A DNA stretch of 64,000 nt from Liolophura sinensis (Eukaryota; Mollusca; Polyplacophora; Chitonida; Chitonidae): contig NC_088302.1 of assembly GCF_032854445.1 (NCBI RefSeq), positions 32,953,979-33,017,978 on the forward strand, read 5' to 3'. A model generated the notes under the pieces. It worked only from the letters and a program-made list of their open reading frames with translations. It was not told where the DNA came from and did not search any database. Position 1 is the stretch's first letter. Each line of letters opens with the position of its first letter. Below, piece by piece: positions 25,719 to 37,404 of this stretch. Made by a program: the position numbers and the translations under genes.

Positions 25719-25964
25719 GAAGTTTAGAAGCCATACAGTGGCTGACACCTGACGTCCCGGTCCACTGTTTTAATGTGTACACAGATGGCCATCACTATAA
25801 ATCTGTGTCAAGTGGGGGTATGTCGAAATCTTATTAGCTGTAAGTGATTACACTCGGCACCTAACGTAAATGCACTTCTTTTAGCTGCGGTAGTTTGCCA
25901 GAGGTTCCGCCTCTCGCGTGAACTCGCGAATTTACAGCCGATTCATGTATCGCTCCAGATATAA
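25719..25964 (+). pseudogene. Candidate two-exon open segment with an RNase H-like motif, possibly a retroelement fossil
   Basis: Acceptor TTGTTTCACAG precedes 99 nt open in one frame (phase 1 at both ends; contains PVHCFNVYTDGHHYKSVSSG). A GTATGT donor follows at 25818, then a 67-nt intron-like gap, acceptor CACTTCTTTTAG, and 25885-25964 open in the compatible frame (AAVVCQRFRLSRELANL) to TAA. Joined, the junction reads YTDGHHYKSVSSGAAVV, which resembles the first strand pair of RNase H domains in LINE elements (TDGS..GAA). The remaining catalytic blocks are not visible. It may be chance, a LINE fragment, or part of an unrecognised gene. The AT-rich unspliced flanks carry stops in this frame. 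Confidence 0.22.
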
Positions 25965-27535
25965 AAAGTCATAACAACCTTACGTCTGACATTCGTGAAT
26001 ATTTGAATATATATACATATCTGTGAGCGTATATATTGATAACCATTCCGGCTGGAGCATCCCATGTATGAGCGACAGCGTGTGTGCGGGACGCAGGGGG
26101 TTCAAAGCCGATTCGGTTCATATCTCTGCGTCTTTAAACGCACATGGATTGTATAAACTATAAGAAGCCACGTAAATGTACATGTGTATTTACGTGAATA
26201 CTGGAGCACCGGCTTATTAACAATGTTCTCTACCTTTATTCTATACCTGCATATGGAAGCCGATACAGAACACTTGCCTACCTCCACCTTTGTCATACAA
26301 GGGGAGACATCGAGGTAACGAGGGGCTGCTGGGACAGGATTTTTGTTGGGATATATATAGTGATTGCCTTTCCTTCCAGCATTGTCCGTCCCATTCATTT
26401 TGTCTACGCCATTTTTCAGCATTGGTTCGTGGTAGGAATCTGAAATTTGATTACTCTTTATTTGAGTAAAGGACCTGGTATGGTAAGGCGGTTAATCTGC
26501 CCCAGTGCAAGAAACTGTGCACTTCAAGAAGCGAAACTGACTATTCTTAAGGCCACTTCTTTTTTCGGTTCTGTTTTACTCCTCTGTTCCCGTTATTTGA
26601 CAAACATAGGGCTTATAAAGCTCCAAACATGCATTGAAGAGATGTAGTTGTCATAAAATGGAAAACTGGTAGCTAACTCCAGTCACACTGAAATTTTTTT
26701 TTTTTAAATTTGACACTGTGGATTAGGGGAAATCACCCTACCACAAATGTAACTTTCTGAAAAATTCTTGAGCACGCAGTTATGCACCAATCAGCTAAAT
26801 AAATATATAACAAATGTAACTTTCAGCCGTATAATTCTCCTACGCATAACGGGTTAATGTTAATGGTAGATAGACGACCACTTGTTTTGTCAACCAGGAT
26901 TCATGTATGATTTCTGTTTAGTTGCCACACGTTAGGTGGCAATCTTAACAATTATTCATTCTAGTTCATAATAACACACGTTTAATGCAAGATCTTTATT
27001 CACACAAAAGTACGTTTCCAAACAAAAAGATCAACACAGATTCGAACTCTTCCTTGAGGTGCAACCTGTTCTCCACACCGGCTTCATTAGTTCACTCTAC
27101 TATCAAGTATGCGTGATGGAAGTTGTCAGAAATACGGATTTTAAACTTGCCAAGATATAGCAAAATGGATCACGTTATAAATTTTATGTCTTATATATGA
27201 AGACAAACGTTAACTAAAACGAAACTTCGACAGCACGTAGAAATACACAGATGAAGGTCTCAGTAAAGATATGTTTCTGGTTAACGTTGATCTTCATACT
27301 GTAAATTAAAAACAGTGCCTCGTTTGAACGAAAAATTGGCGTTTTTGATCGGAAGAGCAATTTAATTATTACTAAGCAACCAGCCTTTAATGGTTGTATA
27401 ACTTGTATGGGTGCTTCGTCCAAGTTGTATATTTCAAATTTGGAAATTTACACAATTGTGTTTCGATTTTGAAATTCGCAATTCCTTATCGTATCTCTCT
27501 GGGGCCGATTCTCCGCGTTACCGTACCAGGTCCTT
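25965..27535. other. No gene assigned
   Basis: AT-rich. A SINE family A-like scrap (AAATTCTTGAGCACGC, then CAGCTAAATAAATATA) lies at about 26760-26810. Confidence 0.4.
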
Positions 27536-27760
27536 TTTTATTTATTTATTTATTTACTCAATTGTTGCTTTAGGCAGTACTCAAGAATATTCTACTTATA
27601 CGACTGTAACCATTATTATGGTGGAAGGAAACTAGACAGAGCACGCGGAAAACCTACGTTGCTGACAGACCGAAGTGGAAGCCGGTCAGAGCTGGAGATA
27701 GGCTCTTGGGTCAGTATACCGCACTAGCATGCTAAGATCCTCGACTGCTGACATATCGAG
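27536..27760 (-). mobile_element. SINE family A copy, diverged
   Basis: A (TTTA)n run, GCAGTACTCAAGAATATTCT, the middle part, and a degraded head (TGGGTCAGTATACCGCACTA). Confidence 0.6.
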
Positions 27761-28255
27761 TCGAGTCGAGTGATACAACACTCGATAGGGCACTGGTGTG
27801 CAGAGCACACCCCGAAAACCTAACCTACTTACGGTGCATGCATCAGCCTTTAAATACTAAAGTGATTATAATAACCGCTCCGCACATCATTACGCCACGC
27901 TGCCTTGTTACATCTCTGGGGCGTTACCTCGTATTGTATCCTCTCTCGGCCTCCTTACCTGCATGCATTAAGTTTGTATATGCCCAGCTTGACCTGCAGT
28001 TGGTTCTCACGCTATGTCTCCCCTTGTTACGGTTTTTTTTTTACACTGATATACCTTCATTCCTATATACTTATAGTGTCTTTTTTCTTTCTTTTCTCTT
28101 CCTTGAAACCTTTTCTAAGCCTTTATGTTATGTTTTATTTACCCCTGCAGTAAAACTGGTTTTTACAGTTTAGGCCCATTTTCCACGCCCGAACTAGCGC
28201 GACGTTTCGTTTACTGTACATGTTAATAAAGTTTAATGTAAACATTTTGCTATGA

Positions 28256-28593
28256 GTGAGTGAGTGAGTGCTTGGGGTTTAACGTCGTACTCAACAATTT
28301 CTCAGTCATATGACGACGAAGGAGTCCTTAGGGTGCATGTACGTGTAATGTGCCTCCTTGCTGCAGGACGGATTTCCACCGCTCTTTTATTTAGTGCTGC
28401 TTCCCAAAAAAGGACTTACCGAAGGCACGTAAGCCGACCCGCCCGAGCCATTATACTGATACGGGTCAACCAGTCGTTGCACTATCCCCTTCATGCTGAA
28501 CGCCAAGCGAGGAAGTTACAACTTTCTCTTTTAAAGTCTTAGGTGTGACTCGATCAAGGATTGATCCTGGATCTACCGGTCTCGAAGCGGACG
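28256..28593 (-). mobile_element. SINE family B copy, reverse, with 13-bp target-site duplication
   Basis: A reverse-oriented family B element truncated within the head. The perfect direct repeat CATTTTGCTATGA lies at 28243-28255 and 28594-28606. A local ORF (28264-28542) is internal to the element. Confidence 0.85.
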
Positions 28594-29224
28594 CCATTTT
28601 GCTATGAAGCCTGTAGTGTAAAAGTGTGAAGCCTTAGGTTAGTATCTCTGCCGAACTTGCCCTCTGACGTTAGCGACTTAGCGGATGGGTGTAATGTTAG
28701 AAAACTTCAAGCGGCCTCTCTACAGAATAGATTTAATTTTACACCCATAACGGCCGCCAGCTTTATGGGGGATGAAACCGGCCCGAGCTGAGCCTGAACC
28801 TGAACTCACTGCACAGAATCGACCAGAAGGTTCAAACCCAATTGTTGTAAGCCAATTTGGTTGTAATTGTGGAGAAAATCAGCCTTTTTTTAGCTTTCTT
28901 TGATAACAGCTGGCTTTTAAAATGTCTGCAGATTTCAAGGCATATATATATATAGTTTAATGTTATTCTGCAGGCTCCACTTGGACTTTCACGGCAAAGA
29001 TTAAACTTACCGTTTAAAATCAAGTCAGAGTTCACGGATAATATCACAAGTGATTACCGCTTCGTGATACTAAGGCGTGATTATGCTGAGAAGTTAAGAT
29101 CATTTTCTATTGCTTATATATTCATAAACTTTTTTAGTTGTCTTGGCACAAGTCAATCATCCCTCCTTTATGAAACAGTCTGAGTTTATGAAGCAGAGGG
29201 GCTGACAAACCTCCTGACTTAAAG

Positions 29225-29335
29225 CCGTATCAGAAACAGGGAGAGCTCTAGATTCGAACACGCGACCTTATGGGTCAAAATCTTGCAGTAAAGAAACGCT
29301 TTTATCATCTGAGCCAACGAGGCACCATCGGACAC
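29225..29335 (-). mobile_element. SINE family C: third tRNA-derived head
   Basis: On the minus strand, GTGCCTCGTTGGCTCAGATG (A-box) and GTCGCGTGTTCGAATCTAG (B-box) are spaced as in a tRNA. The body continues left (GCTTTAAGTCAGGAGGTTTG). No acceptor-stem pairing is evident, so I read it as a SINE head rather than a functional tRNA. Confidence 0.55.
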
Positions 29336-29648
29336 TGCACTGCTTACCATAAATACTGAAATCTTCACCTCACACGGATCAACCCCAAGCCCAAAGTATA
29401 ACATCACGTCGTTTTAGGACATCACGATGGGTGGAGTTTTCTATACTTTACCCACATACACTTGGTTTTTTTTATGTCTATTTCAGGGAAACCGTGATCT
29501 GTCCTATACAGATATAATGCTGTACTCATTCCACTTTCTAACAGGCAGTTGTTTTCTGCCAATGTTAATCAGGTTTTGTTCCGTTTTAAACAAGGCTTTG
29601 TAGATCATGATAGATGTATTAAAGTAAAAGAAAGCTAAGATATGAAGT

Positions 29649-29912
29649 GTTTATTTATTTGATTGCTGTTTTACGCCGTACTCAAGAATATTTCACTTAT
29701 ACGACGGCGGCCAGCATTATGGTGGGTGGAAACCGGACAGAGCCCGAGGGAAACCCACGACATTCCGCAGGTTGCTACCAGACCTTCCCATGTACGGCCG
29801 GAGAGGAAGCCAGCATGAGCTGGACTTGAACTCACGCCGACCACATTCGTGAGAGGCTTCTGGGTCATTACGCTGCACTAGAGCGCTAAACGACTGAGCC
29901 ACGGAGGCCCCA
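29649..29912 (-). mobile_element. SINE family A, near full length
   Basis: A complete reverse copy ending in GACTGAGCCACGGAGGCCCC. The near-perfect direct repeat AAGATATGAAGT / AAGATATGTAGT flanks it (29637-29648 and 29913-29924). Confidence 0.8.
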
Positions 29913-30479
29913 AAGATATGTAGTAAGGTACTACATACAGACAGCTGAAAAGAAAGACGGTATCTAGGAGCTCTGACATCACATCACTTTCTTCCTGACG
30001 TTCACCAGAAGGAAGGAATTTTGGGGGAAATGGATAAAGTAATCTTTTACTCGTAGGAGTTATTCCAGCATTCATTGTCGTGATTAGAGTGGGATAAACT
30101 TTCTGTGACGTCAGCCCTATCAGTTCCTAACCTCTGATAGTATGCTCCATAAAGTCCATCTTAGAATTCAAATGTTTGAACGCCTTTAACTCTTTTCACA
30201 AAAATCTAAAATAAAAAGAATGAAAATGAAAGTATATTGGTGCATAGTTTTAAGTGATCTATTTAGTGATGCCTACTTTGATTATTAGAGGTCTTCTCCT
30301 TTGAAAACTTATATAATATTCTTTTAACGATATATGTAATTGTACATTTTGACTGACGTTTTAGACTATGTTGTTTGTGATCTCTTAGTGCATATTTATA
30401 TATGCCACATTTGTTTTTTTACTATACAGCCCCTGTATGTACCACTTTTGGACCTTTCGTTTTTGCTAAGTAAGCAGAC

Positions 30480-33400
30480 ATGTCGACGGAAAGTGGCAAG
30501 AGCAGAAAAGCTGAAGACATTGAAGATGGTCTGTCAGTTGTTAGGATATTTTACATTGGTAAGCTAATTATGTATGCAGCTGAAAGCACGGGAAACGTCT
30601 TCCATTGTATCGTCATCACATACATGTCGGAATCTCGGCGATTATTGGTATTAAGGTGTTGATTTTCTCGACTCCCTACACAGTGGTTTATACGGGAGCA
30701 CAGACTGGTACAAGTTATATTTTCAGATTCATAAGGCAGAATATTTGCCTATATGATATCCACAAGTGACGTCAGTCATCTTAGAATTCTAGAACGCCCG
30801 TTGGTAGTCGTAAGTTTATGAGATACCGGTAGAGCGTGACTGATTCTGATGTACTTATAGGTACCATAGAGTGAGCACAGAAAATTTGTCCAGTTCCTCC
30901 AAGCTTTGCCGTATTTCTGTTACAGGCCTACAACAAGCCTATTTTGAGCTTTATTTTACAATATAATTAAAATTATCTTAGATACATGCTGCCTGAAAAC
31001 AGTGCATAAATAACACTATGTTGCCAGATGCTGTTATGATATTTACCCTATGCGCTTAACCGGTTTTTGGAAAACTTCACGACTAGGACTTGGTGAAGTT
31101 AGTTAGTCATGTGCTGTTTATTGTTCAGTGTTCGAATCATGAAATATATTGCAGTCTTAAAGTTTTACAACCGTACATCTTGTGTGGGAACACATCGTAT
31201 CTTAACATTTTTGCACGTCCTAGCCTAATCCAAGGCTATCATAACAAAGAAAGTATAATATGTATTGTTACGACCCAAACTGTCTGTATTATAAAGAGAT
31301 GGCTTGTTCGAAATACACGACAGTTTAGCCGCACAAAAAAGTAACCAAAACCAGCAGATTTTATTTTACAACAGTTTATTAGGTTTAACAAGAACAGATA
31401 ACAAGACTTTTACAAATACTAAAGTACTTCAGTTTAACAAGAAAGGATAGCAGTATCTATACAAATACTGAAGTACTTACATGTACAACGGTGTCAAGTC
31501 CAAACGGACGCATATACTCCACAATGCTTAAAAATTGCACAGAGGCAATATTCACAAGAGAGAAAATCCACAGTATAACTGAGTGTATGACGAAATATAC
31601 ACAAATAAGCACTGTGTACACAAGAGCACAAATTAAATATACAAGTTCAGACTGAACAAGTGCTCGGTGGAGATAGGATATAAGACACCAAAATTCAGCA
31701 CAAAAGGCCTACTAAAGTAACACACAGCGAAAGCATCCAAAATTCTCAATGATTCTCCTTTCCCCCTTTGACCTGCTTTCATAGGTCTTATATAGACTGG
31801 CGGAGTTTTCTAGAATAAGAAAATTCTTGAACACTTGTTGTAAACAAACAGGCCCCGAACTGAGCGTATTCTGGAACATTCTAAGGCAGAGGCAGACAGC
31901 AGGCCCTGAACTCAGCATATGTAAACATTGGCAAGCTAAATTTAGAAGCTGACGGCAGTTAACAATTGCACATAACAATATTCATTATATGTTACTTATG
32001 GCGTTATTCACACAATTCTTATTGTTCTTAAAATTTAACGATATCAATATCATTGTGCGATTGGTTTGAGTTAAGCTGTTTCATTCATTTTTCTTTTCAG
32101 TATTTGGAATCACCGTGGTCTTGGATTTCCCGGCCGCTGTTACCTTTGTTGTTGTTGGTAAACCGTCTTCTGCTCTTGCTCAAAATACAACTTACAATCG
32201 AAGTCTTTTTCTGCATTTAATTTATAACAAAAAGGACATTTTCACATATCGTTTTTAATAGTCTTTCTACTGATGCTTGATTTATACTTAATTTTTCTGT
32301 TTCCTTTCCCTTCAAATGAACACATTTAATTTACTACACACATTCGTATAGCAATCGTAAACCAGTAAGGACGTTCCAGGTGAGTAATAGCAAAGGCCAT
32401 TTCCCAAAAACGACGTATAATACAAACTACCAGAGAACTAAGAAAGTATATGAAGTACGAAAATAGGACGGAATCATGTAAAGAGAAGAAGTCAACAGTT
32501 TTTCAATGATGGAAAGACTTTCCTTCCCACCATAATGCTGACCGACGTCTCGAGTACGGCGTAAAACACCAATCACATAAATAAATATATAAAGACGTTC
32601 CTAAGGTGTGACTATGTCTTTCAGGAGAAATAAGCCGAAGAACGTGTGAGGTTTTAGCGCCTGTGTGTCTCCTGGCAGGAGGCTGTGTAGCCCTTACGGT
32701 GTATGCCCTGCTTCTGCTAGATCGTCTTCTACACAGGATGAAACAGAAAAGTGGATACGCCGCAATGTGTGCAAACATTCTGCAGATGATCCGAATAGGG
32801 TGTTACCTGGGAGGTAAGCTGGAATACACTGTTTTCACATGATGCATTGGGCGCATTCACTTTTTCTTACGAAGTTACATCAAGCGTGTGTTTGGACTTG
32901 TTCGTGAAACAGATCCATATCTCTGCCGTGACCAATCAGGTTGGCGGGATCGAAACCATCGCGTGTTTTCTCGGATAAGTTGTTGCCAGTCAGCACTGCT
33001 CGGTTTCCCATTTCCGTGGCACGGGTACGAATGCCTTTTGTTTGTGTGACATATTCTTTAGAAAGTCATAAAAAACGCTGCGGGTATAAATACTTCAAGT
33101 CTGAACTCAATGTATTCAGGTCAGCAGCCCGTAATTTATCTAAACCTTACTCACACTTATTTCTGGCACGTTTGCGTATGGTGTGTTTGATTTATATTCG
33201 ATATAAAAAATATATTAGGTATCTATAGATGTTATCATGTTCAAAAGTGTGGAACACGTTAGAAATTCGATTTTTTCGTCGCATAAATGATTAGGAAAAG
33301 CTTGTCTTTTTATTTAATTCTGACGTTATCACTGCTAGTTGTTGGACCAATGTAGAATCCATCTATCGTTTGTTTCACAAAAAAGTGCACCTTACATGAC

Positions 33401-33671
33401 CAAACGTGTCGACTGTGCATGGCTTTTTACGGCAGAGGTTTGGTGGTACACGATTTTGTACCCAGTTTCCTTCCTCTGTACAATCAAATAAATAAATAGA
33501 TAAGTCGTAGTGCTACATGAATTTTTTATCATTGTTTTCGTTTCAGCGGCTTTTACTATGTGGTTATACTGGAACATGTGTTCCCGTGAGCTGTTTTACT
33601 GTGCGGCGATCGTCGCTCCCATCTGCTGCTGTGTGATACTTTTCCAAGTCTATCTCATTTCCAAACTCTGA
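30480..33671 (+). CDS. Small four-transmembrane protein, family not recognised, four exons
   Basis: Exons 30480-30558, 32101-32157, 32625-32813 and 33547-33671 join with GT-AG introns, all phase 1, into 149 codons plus TGA. Seen: a short polar N-terminus (MSTESGKSRKAEDIEDG), then four hydrophobic segments at about residues 20-45 (FGITVVLDFPAAVTFVVV), 55-77 (VLAPVCLLAGGCVALTVYAL), 95-118 (ILQMIRIGCYLGAAFTMWLY) and 124-146 (CAAIVAPICCCVILFQVYL). A basic loop (RLLHRMKQKSG) lies between segments 2 and 3. The N- and C-termini are probably both cytosolic. There is no signal peptide and no tetraspanin CCG or claudin W-GLW-C-C motif. A pyrimidine-rich acceptor ends at 30477, two bases before the ATG, so a 5'UTR exon probably lies upstream. 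The uniform phase, clean splice sites and a stop right after the fourth segment argue for a real gene. The function is unknown; a tetraspan membrane protein of a rapidly evolving or lineage-restricted family is the best description. No long ORF marks this gene because the exons are short. Confidence 0.8.
32520..32592 (+). mobile_element. SINE family A, 3' fragment in intron 2 of the four-TM gene
   Basis: CCACCATAATGCTGACCGAC, then CTCGAGTACGGCGTAAAACA and the ATAAATAAATA tail, about 30 nt upstream of exon 3. Confidence 0.6.
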
Positions 33672-34217
33672 GCTCTACTAATCCACGGAAATGATCAGTG
33701 ATCGGGATTGAACTTCACATGCGGGGGCTTCACCTTTGAGGAATTCAGATATGACATCCCACTCTCCCCAGCCGCCCCGTATCACCCCCACCCCTCCAAG
33801 ACCTCTGAATGCCGCCTGTTATCAAAGAAATTGCACTTGTTCCGACAGGATTTTATCACACTAGCAGGTCACGTATGTGGTCTGAATATAAGACGACACC
33901 AAGGGGTCCGCCATCTAACATGTATAGAGCAATCACGAACCCATCGGGTCATCGACGTAATCATCGTAAGCTGAACTTCTTCATTACGATATCCTTTACA
34001 TACATGTACATATAATCACGATATCCGTTATATCGTTATATATATGCTCAGTCGTATACTCTCCATGAAGCATTTGTATTTTGTTACTACTCAAAGAAAA
34101 GGATTTCGCGCGCAAAATGTGCAATATTTTTCTCATTCCTGTAGTGTTTATTTTTTGCCATGTTGTATTATGTAAAGGTAAGGCTTGGAGTAAAAGTGAA
34201 ATATCGATAATTTGTAA

Positions 34218-34368
34218 TTAATTATTATTTGTTTGTTTATTTATTTATGCCGTACTAAAAAATCTTTAATGCGACCAGCATTATGGTGGGAGGAAACCGG
34301 TCAGAGCCCGGGGAAACTCACGACCATCCGCAGTTTGCTGGAAGACCTTCTCACGTACGGCCGGACAG
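34218..34368 (-). mobile_element. SINE family A fragment
   Basis: (TTTA)n, a damaged 3' module (GCCGTACTAAAAAATC), then CCAGCATTATGGTGGGAGGA and the GC-rich middle up to GTACGGCCGGA. Confidence 0.6.
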
Positions 34369-34424
34369 GACGTTTAATTTTGGTACAGTTTACTTGCCTA
34401 AGCCATGGTGCTAGGGGGCGTGTT

Positions 34425-34545
34425 ATTTGTTACTATTTAAGCATTTACATAAACAGTTAGAACAAAACCGTAACTGAAGTAAAGTTACAAGAGGCTGTAT
34501 TTGACTGGTGACAGGTGTGACCAATTGCAGGTCATCACACTGTAC
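34425..34545 (+). repeat. Dispersed repeat, second copy (first at 20455-20570)
   Basis: Same order of motifs as at 20.5 kb, ending in a shared ATCACACTGT-like stretch. It lies directly left of the 314-bp inverted-repeat element. Confidence 0.5.
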
Positions 34546-34571
34546 TAACTGTTCTGGGTTTAAGCTCCGTT

Positions 34572-34885
34572 CAGACTATCCAACATCACTCAACTTTTGT
34601 TGACTCAACTTGAAAATATTTATGCCTCTACAACACTCTGCCTGAAGATTACAAAGACAGGGACAAAAGAAAGTCATTGTGTCTCATTCATTGGAGAGAA
34701 AGATGGAAATTTTCCATCTTGTTTGTTTGTTTAAAAAAAAACACAGTTCAACAAACGACAATAGTGTTGGACAATGTTGACCTGTCTGATTTGTAGGTCG
34801 GGATTTGGACGGGACACTCAACTTACCCCAACAACATTCAACTTGCTGTTGAGTCAGTAAAAGTTGAACGATGTTGGAGAGTCTG
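34572..34885. mobile_element. 314-bp nonautonomous inverted-repeat element (MITE-like)
   Basis: 38-bp terminal inverted repeats at 34572-34609 and 34848-34885 match at 33 of 38 positions by eye (CAGACTATCCAACATCACTC versus CAGACTCTCCAACATCGTTC, and so on). No transposase is encoded. I cannot see a convincing target-site duplication, so the superfamily is open. The ORF at 34684-35121 (-) overlaps its right half and is not a gene. Confidence 0.7.
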
Positions 34886-36788
34886 GACTCTATACTCTCT
34901 GTATGCTGCAAGTCTTCAATTACACTGTACAAATGAGATGATCGAGTCCTTGATGGGTTATTCACATAGAGCATTTCTTTCTTGAATCCTGCAGTCGGGA
35001 GATATGTTTGGTGCTTTAATCTTCCACCCATAAACCTGACGGCCGTCGTATTTGTAAATGTAGGACTAAGTACTAGCTCTTGAGCTGCAGAGAATGTGTT
35101 ACTTTTGACCCCAGCATTCACTCAATATGTAGTGTCAAACTGAGTGTCTGTATATGCTATAATAGTCTCTCTCTAAACCAGACCGTCCTAACCTACCGGT
35201 TTTCGGTCTGTCGAAGTACCTATCACATTCGTATACAAGTGAACGGCGATGTAATCAGTGTTACCCAAGGAACGCTCCTTGCGAGAAAAAAGCCTTCGCG
35301 GATGACTACAAATTTTTATTGGATGAAGTTGGGGAGGGGGGTGTGTACAGGTGCATGTTTGGTATCATAATAATGGAAATTGTCTAAGCTTTAAGCAGGT
35401 ATGAGTTTTAATGATGAAAGTTTGAAATTCTGGGCGAGAGAGAGGACACAAGGAGACAGGAGGTGATGAGGCTGTGAGTGACGTCCCCTTGGCGTTGCTA
35501 GGCACTTTTCCCATCTGCCGGCATGGAAAGATCCAGATTTTGACGGTCAGCCTATGTCAAGATTTTTATGGCTTCTTTCTCACAGGCTGGGCCAGGTATG
35601 CACCTAAGCTTATGGGTCACGGGATGTTTGGGACTGAGCTACAGCGCTAAACGTTAACATTGTCGCTTATAGAAAACTAATGGGGGCCTGTGGCCTTTTA
35701 CGGCTACGGTCCTCTGCATAAGGAGAGTAATGCTACAAGAGCCTTAATTCATTTCCGGTGTAAATGGATGTTTTTTTGAAACCCTATATATGAATACACG
35801 GGTTGTTATGACGCAGACATATAGTTTTGAAAACACAGGCTTCTGAATGCTTCTGATATTAACGTTATATATACTTCCATGGAGTTTATTCTAAGGAGCA
35901 AATTGAGCTGTTTGTATCACATGTCAACTTTTTCTCAGACGTAACTGCAGACTTTCTGCACATTAAAATGTGAATCTTTTTCCAAAAAACATATATTTTT
36001 TAAAAAATGTTTGAACACGCAAACATATTTATACATATGCCAGAGGTACCATGACTGGTTGGAAATGTATACTTCAAAATGCATTTGTTTTTGTTAAAAC
36101 TGTTACATTAAATTTATTTTACGCAAGAAAGATTCATTTGTTTATTATTTTTTGTCAACATTATGATACAAATGTTTCCAGGATACGATATAAGCCAATC
36201 CCTTTGGTCACTCTCCAACGAACAGTGGACGATAAATTCTTTAACCATGTATTCAACAATCAATCAGTCAGTCAATCATTCAAGAGTTTTACACGAAAAG
36301 AATGTATTCTTTCGTAAAACTGCCGTATGCTTCATGCTTATAGTTGCGCAACACGCGCCATACCAATATCGATCAGTGTAGATTGAGTCTTTCACGAAAC
36401 CGTAGATCTTTTTTCTCGTACATGCATCATTTCATACAGTACCGGTGCAAATGATTACTGATGAAATTTCATTAAGCTTTGTGACTAGAAAAAATTTCAA
36501 ATCTAAACGTTCGTTAAAAAACTTAGATAAACATACTGCTGTAAAAACAAGCGCAAATTCGACAAGAGTACCACACACCGACCATGTTGACCCATGTGCG
36601 TGAAAACGTGATATAGAAAATGTCCGTCGTTTCTCTCTTTGTTTTTCGAACGTAACAACGCCATATTGATTGTGTCCTTTACCACTAAATGACGTCACAA
36701 CGTTCAGAAATCAAAAAGGGTTGGAAAATTATACAGAACGTCAAGGTTTTTGCGTTTTACTTCAGTCCAAACACAAATGTACACGATC
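34886..36788. other. No gene seen
   Basis: Several ORFs under 100 codons, none with domain or splice support. This is intergenic sequence between the inverted-repeat element and the 21-bp array. Confidence 0.45.
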
Positions 36789-36966
36789 ATAGAACAACGT
36801 AAGATACAACGTAAGATGATCATAGAACAATGTAAGATGATCATGGAACAACGTAAGATGATCATGGAACAACGTAAGATGATCATAGAACAACGTAACA
36901 CGACCACACAGCAACCTAACACGATCACACAACAACGTAATACGATCATACAACAACGTAACACGA
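36789..36966. repeat. 21-bp tandem repeat, about eight copies
   Basis: Unit AACAACGTAAGATGATCATAG. Because 21 is a multiple of three, the array stays open in several frames on both strands and creates spurious 64-192 codon ORFs. It lies about 540 nt upstream of the probable FASTK-family leader donor. Confidence 0.85.
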
Positions 36967-37404
36967 TAATTACCCTGTATTTACTCTGATAACTTAGTTT
37001 CAAGTCAAAAACCTTTGCAACTTTAAAAAATTTGATCGACTGACAGGGAGAGCATTGAGAGTTTCGTGGGTAAATGCGTTTAATCCTAACAACAAACACG
37101 TTTCGATACCTAGCCAGATTATATAGAATATTCCACATACACCTTGCATGATCACAATAATTGTATATATTGGGGCCAATATACCGTCTTGTTTTTGAAG
37201 TAAAATACGGGCGCGCACATAACCTGTTGAGGACTCGGCGCACGAATCGCTGAGGTCTGTTTACTAGAATTTCTGATGTCAACGTTTACCGCCAGTTGCT
37301 GTCTCCAGCAGAAGACACTTTGTGGCTGAGGGGAGATAATTACTGTGGAATTATCGCCCTTGATCTAACATGCTTGCACCGAGTGATGTCCGTAGTGTTT
37401 GCAA

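Noticed and set aside
27796-28173. 125-codon hydrophobic plus-strand ORF
   Set aside because: T-rich sequence translates to Phe/Leu/Tyr runs; there is no splice context, no conserved motif, and a second frame is open in parallel.
29225-29335. Functional tRNA gene
   Set aside because: The A- and B-box are present but acceptor-stem pairing is poor and a SINE-like body follows.
34684-35121. 145-codon minus-strand ORF
   Set aside because: It overlaps the inverted-repeat element and its flank, and shows no recognisable protein features.
36704-37282. 192-codon minus-strand ORF
   Set aside because: Half of it is the 21-bp tandem array read in a frame kept open by the period; there is no domain and no splice context.
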